Assembly: GCA_019894765.1 (NCBI GenBank) | Contig: JAGXNT010000010.1 | Coordinates: forward strand, 1-18,125 | Reading direction: 5' to 3' | DNA from: Candidatus Heimdallarchaeota archaeon | GTDB taxonomy: Archaea > Asgardarchaeota > Heimdallarchaeia > JABLTI01 | Length of the DNA: 18,125 bases | Shown here: positions 7,733-14,200 of the stretch, piece by piece | Numbering within the stretch: the first letter of the stretch is position 1 | Layout: each line of letters starts with the position of its first letter | The notes under the pieces: generated by a model | The model's database searches: none | What the model was told of the DNA's origin: nothing | Seen by the model: the letters and a program-made list of their open reading frames with translations, nothing else | Made by a program: the position numbers and the translations under genes

Positions 7733-8233
7733 TTAACTTAAATTTTTCACATCAATAGCCATTTTAATGACTCGTCCATACCCCTCATCTACATCCTCAA
7801 GAATCTCTCTTACAATCATGTCATTTACTTTATCCCTAATAATTCTTCGAGAAGCGGTACCTCTTTCCATTCTAACAGAAGCTGTAAGTTGTGAGATATT
7901 TTTAGGCCCTTCTCGAGTTAAAACATCAACAATAAGACGCTCGATTGCATCTAAACTAACATCTGGACGAAGACGCATCAACCATTTAGAAGGGGAGAAA
8001 ATCGTAGCAACATTCGTTACTTCTTGAAAAGTTCGCAAGATTGCTAAGGTCATATTCAATGATCCTGTAGCATCTTTTATGTCTGGACTTAATTTCTCAA
8101 TTTTATTCTCAAGTTCTGCGATTCTTTGAATGGTCTGATCTAGTTTGTCACTAAGAAGATCCATAGAATTCGGATTAATAGTCTCCTTAGATTTCTCTGG
8201 TGACTTCTTCTTATCCTTTTTTTCAGCTGCCAT
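7733..8233 (-). CDS. Coiled-coil winged-helix protein
   Basis: 166 residues. Residues 1-20 are Lys-rich and disordered. Residues 25-50 (LLSDKLDQTIQRIAELENKI) have a heptad pattern of a coiled coil. Residues ~93-160 look like a winged helix: DAIERLIVDVLTREG, then ISQLTASVRMERGTASRRI as the helix-turn-helix, then DKVNDMIVREILEDVDEGYGRVIKM as the wing. The order coiled coil then wHTH is compatible with a small DNA-binding regulator, or with wHTH proteins of protein assemblies; I cannot tell which. GAGGGT lies 5 bases before the ATG. It is the last gene of a leftward group and converges on gatE with 10 bases between the stop codons, so transcripts of the two probably overlap. Confidence 0.7.
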   Translation of the reverse strand: MAAEKKDKKKSPEKSKETINPNSMDLLSDKLDQTIQRIAELENKIEKLSPDIKDATGSLNMTLAILRTFQEVTNVATIFSPSKWLMRLRPDVSLDAIERLIVDVLTREGPKNISQLTASVRMERGTASRRIIRDKVNDMIVREILEDVDEGYGRVIKMAIDVKNLS

Positions 8234-8310
8234 TCTAAACCCTCGAGATGATTTCTTAATCGTCTCAAACTAATAGCTGTTACAATTTTCTATACTTTAC
8301 TTACACATTC

Positions 8311-8320
8311 CTATATATAA
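8311..8320 (-). promoter_or_regulatory. TATA-like element upstream of the winged-helix gene
   Basis: TTATATATAG on the minus strand, ~80 bases before the ATG, in the 144-base gap between this gene and the membrane-protein gene. It suggests the winged-helix gene can be transcribed separately from the genes upstream. Confidence 0.35.
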
Positions 8321-8377
8321 ATCTTCTAATAAATCTATGATGGGATGATAAGAACAACGATATAGTGGTAAACAACA

Positions 8378-8752
8378 CTAAACAATAGTGTAGGAACCAA
8401 GGCTATTCTTACTATCTATTTCAGGTATATTTTCAGATTCTTCTTCTTCGTCTTTTTTGAATCCTCTAGCTATTTTACTAATTCTGTAAATTCCTTTAAT
8501 GCTACCATATCCAGCTAGAAATGACTGATATTTTTTAGCATAAATTTTTGCCTTATTTCTAGGCATGCCATTTCGAATCATCTTTCTTTTCACTTTATTT
8601 TTAATATGTGCTCTTCTCATGGTTGCTATGGTCATATATGGGAAAAATACAAAAAATAAGTACAGGAGCAAAAAATTGAATTCCAAACAACCCCAGAAAG
8701 CGATCCGAACTACTTGACCAAAAGTACTCATTTTATTTAACACAGCCTTCAT
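8378..8752 (-). CDS. Small one-pass membrane protein with basic helix and acidic tail
   Basis: 124 residues. Residues ~15-42 are a long run of hydrophobic and aromatic residues (AFWGCLEFNFLLLYLFFVFF) forming one or two membrane helices. A very basic segment follows (MRRAHIKNKVKRKMIRNG), then RNKAKIYAKKYQSFL. An acidic stretch (KKDEEEESENIPEID) ends the protein. The positive-inside rule places the C-terminal part in the cytosol. Residues 62-75 (G-M-P-x10-Y) match the spacing of a motif in the neighbouring helical protein. No convincing SD precedes ATG 8752; ATG 8731 (residue 8) is an alternative start. The gene lies 57 bases downstream of the helical gene in the same direction, so the two are probably co-transcribed. 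Family not recognised. Confidence 0.6.
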   Translation of the reverse strand: MKAVLNKMSTFGQVVRIAFWGCLEFNFLLLYLFFVFFPYMTIATMRRAHIKNKVKRKMIRNGMPRNKAKIYAKKYQSFLAGYGSIKGIYRISKIARGFKKDEEEESENIPEIDSKNSLGSYTIV

Positions 8753-8809
8753 TCAAACTTAATTTGAGTCTTCTTTGATTATTATGAACAAAAATAGAAA
8801 ATAAGAGGA

Positions 8810-9118
8810 TTAATCCTCTTCTCCTTTTCTGTCTTTGTAATCTATATTCTCCAATGCTTTTCCTAAGATGTCCATAGAATTTGCATATTTCATTGTTAAC
8901 TTTTCTACCATTTCTTCAGGCAAGCCTTGCTCTGTAAGAGTTCTGTAGATAGTAGCAATGCCTTTAGCGTATTGCTCTGCAGTTTCAGCATTGTATATGG
9001 AAGCAAACAAGTTTTTAATCAAGTCTGGAACTTGTTGATTAATTACTCCGAAAAGTTCTCTTAAATCCTCTACTGGGATTTCGTTGCCTTTTTTCTCGAT
9101 TTTTATTTCTTTATCCAT
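8810..9118 (-). CDS. Small helical cytosolic protein
   Basis: 102 residues from ATG 9118. The start is fixed by the ribosome site GGTGATC (9124-9130), five bases upstream; the longer frame from TTG 9133 would translate through that site. After a charged N-terminus, residues 15-90 are amphipathic helices: VEDLRELFGVINQQVPDLI, then AEQYAKGIATIYRTLTEQ, a G65-L66-P67 turn, then EEMVEKLTMKYANSMDILGKAL. The tail is acidic/basic (KDRKGEED). There are no Cys, no signal peptide and no membrane helix. It shares the helix-GxP-helix signature with the adjacent membrane protein and is divergent from the 7TM-longin gene. Family not recognised; a protein-protein interaction role is plausible. Confidence 0.7.
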   Translation of the reverse strand: MDKEIKIEKKGNEIPVEDLRELFGVINQQVPDLIKNLFASIYNAETAEQYAKGIATIYRTLTEQGLPEEMVEKLTMKYANSMDILGKALENIDYKDRKGEED

Positions 9119-9123
9119 TTTTT

Positions 9124-9130
9124 GATCACC
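9124..9130 (-). promoter_or_regulatory. Strong Shine-Dalgarno GGTGATC that fixes the downstream start
   Basis: GGTGATC on the minus strand is complementary to the common archaeal 16S 3' end (GAUCACCUCC). It sits 5 bases before ATG 9118, and it overlaps codons of the longer TTG-initiated frame, so ATG 9118 is the likely start. Confidence 0.75.
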
Positions 9131-9163
9131 CAATTATATTGTGTTTCTAATTATACTATTAGG

Positions 9164-9201
9164 TGGTCACTTTATATTATCAATCTGGGAAAATGTGACC
9201 A
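9164..9201. promoter_or_regulatory. TGGTCAC inverted repeat around a TATA-like box between divergent genes
   Basis: Perfect 7-bp arms, TGGTCAC (9164-9170) and GTGACCA (9195-9201), flank 24 bases that begin with TTTATATTAT (9171-9180). On the minus strand that box lies ~55 bases before the small helical gene. It could also serve the plus-strand 7TM gene. The arrangement suits a dimeric regulator covering the promoter. Confidence 0.4.
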
Positions 9202-9309
9202 ATAGGTTTTGTGCTAGTTATTTCAGAGTTGTACTCATCCAAAAATCTTTTGAAAACAAAGAACACATATTCTATAATTATTAATACGTAATAACCGAGG
9301 AGATTTAGA

Positions 9310-10719
9310 ATGGCAGTTCCTTTATATCAAGGTATACCCAGTATTTTAGCAATAATTTTTTGTTTTGTCATCTTGATTTTATTAGGATTGAATTATTTAC
9401 TGAATAGATTTGTTCCAACTATATTCTTAATTATGTTCTTCACAGGAATGCTTCTTTGGGCTGGTTCAAAATTAGGAAGTATATTTTTACCTGAAACAAT
9501 GAATGCGAATTATGTTCTGATTTATAAAATGAGTTCACTAACGATTCTAATTATCTCTTTGTTAATAATTTCATACTTTAGAGATTTGCTTGTTAAAGAT
9601 TCACTATCTCGACAATCAATTTTTACTTCATTTCTTGCAGGAATAACACTCACAGCATTATGGTTAGGACCATTTGTGAAACCAAGTCATTCAATATTTG
9701 GGGATTGGTTTGGACCTTTTGTAACTGTGGAATATAATCCAATTAGTGGCTGGAATACTGATTACTCAATTGGATTTCTAGGAATATTGCTTCTCTTTCT
9801 ACTTGTTGTCTATGTCTTCATGTTTGTTTTATTCATCAAGGGTTTACGAAAAGCAACCATACAGAAGCAAAGACGACAAATTTGGTTGATAATTACAGGA
9901 TTAGCTATTGCTGCTTTGGGAGGTACTGCATTAAATTATATTCTCAATTTGTTTGAAGCATTTCAATCCCTTGGGGATATGGATATTATATTTGTTGTAA
10001 TCGGCTTTGCCATTGTAGCAAGTGCTTATTTACGTTCACCTATTCAGATCTATTTTGCTCCTGTTTCGGCTTATAGGTTATTTGTCATGAACAATAATGG
10101 TATTCCTTTGTTAACTCATGATTTCTGCGAATTTGGCGAAAAAGCTCTCATAATGGATTCTACATTAATAAGTGGTGCATTATTAGGAGTCATTAGCATT
10201 CTAAAAGAAACTTTAGATAGTGATTCCACTCCTACAATAATTCACTTAGATGATAGAATTCTGCTTATTGAAAAAACAGATTCAGCTCTTTATGCACTTA
10301 TTACAGATTCAGATTCCATGGTCCTTCGTTCTGCGTTAAAGGATTTTGGAAAAGAGTTTGAAAAAGCGTTTAAGGAAACTCTCAAAGATTGGAGAGGAAT
10401 GACAGATGTCTTCAAAGATGCATACGCATTAATAACAGAAGACTTTGCATTTGTGATTTCAGGGGAAGTAAAGCAAGAAGAAGCTATCGAAGAAACCATA
10501 GAAGAGGTGGTTGTAGAAGTTGATGAATCCATTGATGACAGTGCAATTAAAGATAGACTCGAAGAAATTGCTGAAGAAATATTAGAGCAAGAACCCGAGA
10601 AAGAAAACCTTGCTATAGTCGAAGCTGTAGAGGAAGATGAACTTACTACAGAGGAAATCATTGAGGATATTGAGGAAGCATTAGAAGACACAGAAGAAGA
10701 TTATTTTGATGAGAGTTAA
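9310..10719 (+). CDS. Seven-helix membrane protein with cytoplasmic longin/roadblock-like domain and acidic tail
   Basis: 469 residues. About seven hydrophobic helices can be placed at ~10-31, 35-56, 68-90, 104-123, 153-177, 190-213 and 224-241, joined by short loops. This is like the 7TM sensor modules found before histidine kinases. A soluble domain follows at ~254-384: YRLFVMNNNGIPLLTHDF, LISGALLGVISILKE, TIIHLDDRILLIE, SALYALITDSDSMVLRSAL, then FGKEFEKAFKETLKDW. The strand-strand-helix-strand-strand-helix order and the wording of the first helix resemble longin/roadblock-type domains, which are abundant in Asgard archaea with their small GTPases. Residues ~385-469 are an acidic tail of Glu-rich repeats. 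GAGGAG precedes the ATG. No kinase or GTPase domain is present. Likely a membrane sensor or docking site; the longin-like assignment is inference. Confidence 0.75.
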   Translation: MAVPLYQGIPSILAIIFCFVILILLGLNYLLNRFVPTIFLIMFFTGMLLWAGSKLGSIFLPETMNANYVLIYKMSSLTILIISLLIISYFRDLLVKDSLSRQSIFTSFLAGITLTALWLGPFVKPSHSIFGDWFGPFVTVEYNPISGWNTDYSIGFLGILLLFLLVVYVFMFVLFIKGLRKATIQKQRRQIWLIITGLAIAALGGTALNYILNLFEAFQSLGDMDIIFVVIGFAIVASAYLRSPIQIYFAPVSAYRLFVMNNNGIPLLTHDFCEFGEKALIMDSTLISGALLGVISILKETLDSDSTPTIIHLDDRILLIEKTDSALYALITDSDSMVLRSALKDFGKEFEKAFKETLKDWRGMTDVFKDAYALITEDFAFVISGEVKQEEAIEETIEEVVVEVDESIDDSAIKDRLEEIAEEILEQEPEKENLAIVEAVEEDELTTEEIIEDIEEALEDTEEDYFDES

Positions 10720-10745
10720 TAATTCTCATCTCAATTCTATTTTTC
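10708..10745 (+). terminator. Hairpin terminator overlapping the stop codon of the 7TM gene
   Basis: GATGAGA (10708-10714) pairs with TCTCATC (10724-10730) over a 9-base loop containing the TAA. A T-rich stretch with TTTTT follows (10741-10745 region). The upstream arm lies in the last codons of the gene. Confidence 0.4.
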
Positions 10746-10770
10746 AACAAAATTCACTAAATTCATAGTA

Positions 10771-10866
10771 ACATATATATTGGGATTCCTCAAGTAACGA
10801 ACTAACGAGAATTCAATATAAATCAAGAATGGAATTTGATTTACAACCTATCCAAAAGATTTATAG
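10771..10866 (+). promoter_or_regulatory. Promoter region and leader of the rps13 operon
   Basis: Three TATA-like boxes lie upstream of rps13: CATATATAT (10772-10780), AATATAAAT (10815-10823) and ATTTATAG (10858-10865 region). They would give leaders of roughly 140, 95 and 55 bases. The most upstream one is the best match. A long leader would include the hairpin at 10819-10843. Confidence 0.35.
10819..10843 (+). promoter_or_regulatory. Hairpin in the leader of the ribosomal-protein operon
   Basis: TAAATCAA (10819-10826) and TTGATTTA (10836-10843) form a perfect 8-bp inverted repeat with a 9-base loop. It is about 100 bases upstream of rps13. It may be an RNA leader structure or a DNA operator overlapping a TATA-like box. 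Confidence 0.35.
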
Positions 10867-10943
10867 AATGAAAACTCTCGTCGAGTCCTACAGATTACTA
10901 ATCATAGAAATCGTTTAAAGAATAAAACTAGAGGTATTTGTAA

Positions 10944-11402
10944 TTGTCAACAAATTTCGATGATTTCAAGCATTTAGTCCGAATTACTGGGACAGATATT
11001 AGAGGAGACAAGCACGTGTTAAATGGTTTAACACAAATTCGCGGAATTGGTCCAAGAATGGCGGATATTGTCTTGAAAAAAGCGGGAATACCTAAAGACC
11101 TCTTTATTGGCTTACTGTCTGATGACCAAGTAAAAGCCATAGATGAAATAATTAAAGATCCACTAAAACATGGTGTTCCAAGTTGGTTTGTTAATCACGT
11201 TAAAGATAGAGTCTCTGGCAAAGACATTCATTTAGTTCATTCAAATTTAGCTTTATATGAAAGAAATGATGTTGATCGCTTAAAGAAATTGAGAACCTAC
11301 CGAGGAGTAAAACATGCTGTCGGTCACAAAGTTAGAGGCCAAAGAACTAAAAGCACCGGTAGAGGTGGAAGATCTTTAGGGGTATCTCGAAAGAAAGTCT
11401 AA
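10944..11402 (+). CDS. rps13: 30S ribosomal protein uS13
   Basis: 152 residues, archaeal/eukaryotic length. uS13 sits in the head of the small subunit and contacts the P-site tRNA and the large subunit. The N-terminal part LVRITGTDIRGDKHV and the helix-two-turns-helix motif QIRGIGPRMADIVL (31-44) are typical. The C-terminal tail is basic (RGVKHAVGHKVRGQRTKS, then GRGGRS). Translation starts at TTG 10944 with GAGGT 8 bases upstream; an earlier TTG at 10938 is followed at once by TAA, so this start is secure. It is the first gene of an operon with rps4, whose ribosome site AGGTGA begins directly after the uS13 stop codon. Confidence 0.97.
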   Translation: MSTNFDDFKHLVRITGTDIRGDKHVLNGLTQIRGIGPRMADIVLKKAGIPKDLFIGLLSDDQVKAIDEIIKDPLKHGVPSWFVNHVKDRVSGKDIHLVHSNLALYERNDVDRLKKLRTYRGVKHAVGHKVRGQRTKSTGRGGRSLGVSRKKV

Positions 11403-11415
11403 AGGTGAAAAATAA

Positions 11416-12168
11416 ATGGGCGATCCAAGAAAAATTAGAAAGAAATACAAGACACCTCGTCAACCTTTTGAAAGACATCGTATTGATCACGACATACAAA
11501 TCGTAGGTAAATACGGTTTAAGAAATATGAAGGCAGTCTGGAAACTTTCCACAATGCTAAGAAATTTCAGAGGAAATGCTCGAAAACTCTTAAGTCTCGA
11601 AGATGAAGATCGGAAAATTGGGGAGCAGGAATTATTAGGAAGATTACAACGCATGGGCTTGGTTTCAAAGAAAGCAACCCTTGATGATGTATTAAGTCTA
11701 CAAATAGAAAATTTTCTTGAAAGAAGATTACAAACATTGGTTTTCAAAAAAGGTTTAGCAACAACTCCTCATCATTCACGACAAATGATTGTTCATGGTC
11801 ATATTTTAATTGGAGATCGAATTGCAAAATCACCAAGTTATCTTGTTTCTCCAACAGAGGAAAGCTTACTTACATTCACTCCTACTTCTCCTTATCGTAA
11901 AACAAATCATAAAGCTCTACCTGCAAATGTGATTAAAGGTAAAAAGCCTAGAGTAGATAGGAGAGGCGATCGAAGACGTGGTCCTCCTGGAAGAGATGGG
12001 CAAAGAAGAAGAGGAGCTCCACCTCCAAGGAAGGATGAAGCACCAAAAGATACATCAATAGCTGAAGAAGCACCTCTACTCAAAGTAGACAAGAAAGCTG
12101 AAGAAATCACAGAAATTTCTGAAAAAGCAGAAAAAGTTGTTCCTAAGAAATTGAAAGACGAATTGTAA
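11416..12168 (+). CDS. rps4: 30S ribosomal protein uS4 with long C-terminal extension
   Basis: 250 residues. uS4 binds 16S rRNA early in small-subunit assembly. The core is clear: [19 protein letters not shown] and [11 protein letters not shown] at the N-terminus, then the S4 RNA-binding domain (~102-160), [20 protein letters not shown] followed by [16 protein letters not shown]. Archaeal uS4 is normally about 160-190 residues; here residues ~173-250 form an extra tail. It begins Arg/Gly/Pro-rich ([19 protein letters not shown]), then turns into a Lys/Glu-rich, probably helical part ([15 protein letters not shown]). AGGTGA (11403-11408) precedes the ATG. Confidence 0.97.
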   Translation: MGDPRKIRKKYKTPRQPFERHRIDHDIQIVGKYGLRNMKAVWKLSTMLRNFRGNARKLLSLEDEDRKIGEQELLGRLQRMGLVSKKATLDDVLSLQIENFLERRLQTLVFKKGLATTPHHSRQMIVHGHILIGDRIAKSPSYLVSPTEESLLTFTPTSPYRKTNHKALPANVIKGKKPRVDRRGDRRRGPPGRDGQRRRGAPPPRKDEAPKDTSIAEEAPLLKVDKKAEEITEISEKAEKVVPKKLKDEL

Positions 12169-12174
12169 GGTGAG
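12169..12174 (+). promoter_or_regulatory. Shine-Dalgarno GGTGAG that decides the rps11 start
   Basis: GGTGAG immediately follows the rps4 TAA and is 4 bases before ATG 12179. A longer reading from GTG 12170 would begin inside this site, so the ATG is the start. Confidence 0.75.
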
Positions 12175-12178
12175 AAAC

Positions 12179-12595
12179 ATGAGTGAAACAAGAGATCCAA
12201 AAAAGAAGAGAATTCACAGAACAGGAATTGTTCATATTTATTCTTCCTACAACGATACAATTATCACAGTAACAGATGCAACTGGAAGCGAAACAATCGC
12301 CAAACGATCAGGCGGAATGTATGTTAAGAGTGATAGATTTGAATCTTCACCTTACGCAGCCATGAGAGCTGCTTATGATGCTGCAACTGCTGCAAAAGAT
12401 CGAGGAATAACTAAAATTGACATCGCAGTACGTGCTCCGGGTGGGAATGGTCCAAGAACTCCTGGTCCTGGTGCTCAAGCAGCAATCAGAGCACTTGCTC
12501 GTTCTGGCTTAAGAATTGGTAGAATTGAAGAAGTAACACCTGTCGCACACGATGGGACCAGAAGAGCAGGTGGAAGAAGAGGAAGACGTGTCTAG
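12179..12595 (+). CDS. rps11: 30S ribosomal protein uS11
   Basis: 138 residues from ATG 12179. uS11 lies on the small-subunit platform near the mRNA exit and anti-Shine-Dalgarno region. Typical segments are [60 protein letters not shown] and the C-terminal [20 protein letters not shown] ending in RRGRRV. It is the third gene of the operon, 10 bases after rps4 ends. In many archaea the next gene is the RNA polymerase subunit Rpo3; here a small zinc-ribbon gene and a terminator follow instead. Confidence 0.97.
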   Translation: MSETRDPKKKRIHRTGIVHIYSSYNDTIITVTDATGSETIAKRSGGMYVKSDRFESSPYAAMRAAYDAATAAKDRGITKIDIAVRAPGGNGPRTPGPGAQAAIRALARSGLRIGRIEEVTPVAHDGTRRAGGRRGRRV

Positions 12596-12615
12596 AACTT
12601 TCGGAGAACTAAAGA

Positions 12616-12801
12616 ATGAGTGACAAAGCTTACAGTATGCCATCATGTTCGTGCTGCTTTAGAAAAATATCACCAGATGATGTAGGATCAGTAAAATTTA
12701 GATGTCCAAGTTGTGGTGACGTAGTTCAAGTACGTTGTTCTTTTTGTAGAAATAAAGAAATCAATTATACCTGTCCAGCCTGTAATTTTATTGGACCATA
12801 A
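12616..12801 (+). CDS. Small archaeal zinc-ribbon protein (COG2888-like, predicted RNA-binding)
   Basis: 61 residues with four CxxC knuckles: C11-C14, C30-C33, C41-C44 and C53-C56. This is the arrangement of a widespread archaeal family of ~60-residue two-zinc proteins predicted to act in translation (COG2888, related to the haloarchaeal zinc-finger mini-protein HVO_2753); I name this from memory of the family. The conserved pattern C-x-x-C, then FRCPSCG, then VRCSFCR, then YTCPACNFIGP is seen directly. GGAG lies 10 bases before the ATG. It starts 20 bases after rps11, so it is the last gene of this operon, which fits a translation role. Confidence 0.85.
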   Translation: MSDKAYSMPSCSCCFRKISPDDVGSVKFRCPSCGDVVQVRCSFCRNKEINYTCPACNFIGP

Positions 12802-12808
12802 AAAAATA

Positions 12809-12839
12809 GAGAGAAATTATTCTCTCCACTTTTATCTTT
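12809..12839. terminator. Hairpin terminator between the ribosomal operon and the aminotransferase gene
   Basis: GAGAGAA / TTCTCTC is a perfect 7-bp stem with an ATTA loop, 7 bases after the zinc-ribbon stop. T-rich sequence follows on the plus strand, and an A-run (12800-12806) on the other side gives a T-run for leftward transcripts. The neighbouring gene converges, so it may serve both. Confidence 0.6.
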
Positions 12840-12858
12840 TTAAATCTTGCAGATGAAA

Positions 12859-14022
12859 TTAGAGCTCTTTTAGACGAGTCATTACTTCATCAATTTGATC
12901 TAAAGTAATTGAGCCAAAACTTGCTCTTAGATGACCCTCACCAGAAGGACCAAATTCAGTTCCAGGAACAAGGACAATTTTTTGTTTCTCAAAGATCGTT
13001 TCACTTAATTCGTTTGAAGTTGTATAATCTTTATGAAAAGTAGTTCTTGGGAAAGCATAGAAACTTCCTTCAGGTTTTCGACAGCTAAATCCATCAATAC
13101 TATTGAAACCCTTCACAATTTTAATCATACGTTCTTTCAAGATATCTCTTAACTTATTAGTAAATACATCAAATTCAGTTGTGTTAATAAATTTCCCAAC
13201 TGCATTTTGTTGTGCAGAAGGTGCATTTGCTACAATAAAACTGTGCATTTTAGTCATTTGAGCTATCATTTCTTTTGGGCCTGCTGCATATCCTAAACGC
13301 CAACCTGGGATACAAAGTGTTTTTGAAAAGCTGTTTAGTAATAACGTTCTCTCATATGCTCCAGCTAATTTTGAAACTCGAATATGCTTATCATCTGTGA
13401 AAATACATTTCTCATAGACTTCATCAGTTAAAATAATTAAATCATTATCAATTGCTAAGTCTATAATTGGTTTTAATTCAGAAGTAGTCATGATTTCTCC
13501 TGTGGGATTAGATGGAAAATTCAGAATAATGGCTTTTGATCGATCAGTAATATATTCTTGAAGATTGGATGTATCAATTTTCAATTCCTTGGTAGGTTTC
13601 ATCCAAACAGGTTTTCCACCTGCAAGCATTGCTTGACGTGGGTAAGTAAGAAATGAGGGATCCGGAATTAACACTTCATCTCCAGGATCAACAAAAGACA
13701 TTAACGAACAATAAAGCGCTTCACAACCACTTGCGGTTGCTAGAATTTGGTTATTCGGATCATAATCAAGGTTATAATCTCGCTTGTTTTGCTCTGCAAC
13801 TCCCTCTCTGAAAATTTTTGTTCCTGGAGTAGGTGAATAATAATTGTCTCCACCTTCTATTAACTGAACAACTCTTTCAACGAGGCCTTTAGGTGTAGGA
13901 ATATTTGGTTGGCCAATACCTAAAGAAATAACACCAGGAATTCCCTGGGCGCGTGAGAAAAGTTTTCTGATACCTGATGGAGCAATTTCATTTAATCTCT
14001 CTGCATTCTTCATTTTAGTCAT
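12859..14022 (-). CDS. PLP-dependent class I/II aminotransferase (aspartate-aminotransferase family)
   Basis: 387 residues, full length for the family. It moves an amino group between an amino acid and a 2-oxo acid; the substrate is not certain, with aspartate, aromatic or other acidic/neutral amino acids possible. Active-site residues are visible: Tyr61-Tyr62 region (NYYSPTPG), SNPTG with Asn172, Asp200 and Tyr203 in TDEVYE, the PLP-binding Lys234 in SFSKTLCIPGWRLGY, Arg242, and Arg366 in HLRASFGS, which binds the substrate carboxylate. The N-terminal LGIGQPNIPTP is typical of the I-gamma subgroup. AGGTAG lies ~10 bases before ATG 14022; an ATG at codon 4 is an alternative. A TATA-like box (14047-14056) is close to the start, so the leader may be very short. 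It is divergent from the FAH-family gene. Confidence 0.92.
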   Translation of the reverse strand: MTKMKNAERLNEIAPSGIRKLFSRAQGIPGVISLGIGQPNIPTPKGLVERVVQLIEGGDNYYSPTPGTKIFREGVAEQNKRDYNLDYDPNNQILATASGCEALYCSLMSFVDPGDEVLIPDPSFLTYPRQAMLAGGKPVWMKPTKELKIDTSNLQEYITDRSKAIILNFPSNPTGEIMTTSELKPIIDLAIDNDLIILTDEVYEKCIFTDDKHIRVSKLAGAYERTLLLNSFSKTLCIPGWRLGYAAGPKEMIAQMTKMHSFIVANAPSAQQNAVGKFINTTEFDVFTNKLRDILKERMIKIVKGFNSIDGFSCRKPEGSFYAFPRTTFHKDYTTSNELSETIFEKQKIVLVPGTEFGPSGEGHLRASFGSITLDQIDEVMTRLKEL

Positions 14023-14097
14023 GAAAATAACTACCTAGCATCAATTAGTATAACACTTACGTTGAGGACATCGTGCTAAAAAAGTATTTTGTCTGAA

Positions 14098-14155
14098 AAT
14101 TTTATCATAAAATTAAGTATGAAAAATAAAAGTACTACCAATGAGTTTTAAAACT
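14098..14155. promoter_or_regulatory. Two perfect palindromes in the aminotransferase/FAH intergenic region
   Basis: AATTTTAT-C-ATAAAATT (14098-14114, 17 bp) and AGTTTTAAAACT (14144-14155, 12 bp) lie in the 178-base gap between divergent genes. Both are made almost only of A and T and could act as operators or TATA elements. The second lies ~46 bases before the FAH-family ATG. Confidence 0.3.
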
Positions 14156-14200
14156 AAAAATTCAAAAAGCATTTGTTTAGAAAAAAAGAGGTAATGCAAA

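Noticed and set aside
8348..8376. TAGTG/CACTA repeat as terminator of the small membrane-protein gene
   Set aside because: Only 5-bp arms with an 8-base loop and no clean T-tract afterwards.
8330..8377. ATGATGG and GATGATA as C boxes of a C/D guide RNA
   Set aside because: Neither matches RTGATGA fully and there is no paired D box at the right distance.
9119..9133. Five extra N-terminal codons from TTG 9133 for the small helical protein
   Set aside because: They would be translated from within the Shine-Dalgarno GGTGATC, which is ideally placed for ATG 9118.
10290..10691. Serine-rich reading frame on the minus strand
   Set aside because: It is the antisense of the Glu-rich tail (GAA/GAG read backwards as TTC/CTC and TCT-type codons) of the 7TM-longin gene; no ribosome site or homology.
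10868..10918. 16-codon ORF in the rps13 leader as a real gene
   Set aside because: No ribosome site and too short to judge; kept only as part of the leader observation.
12170..12178. GTG start giving uS11 three more residues
   Set aside because: The GTG is part of the GGTGAG ribosome site; ATG 12179 is correctly spaced and matches the family start.
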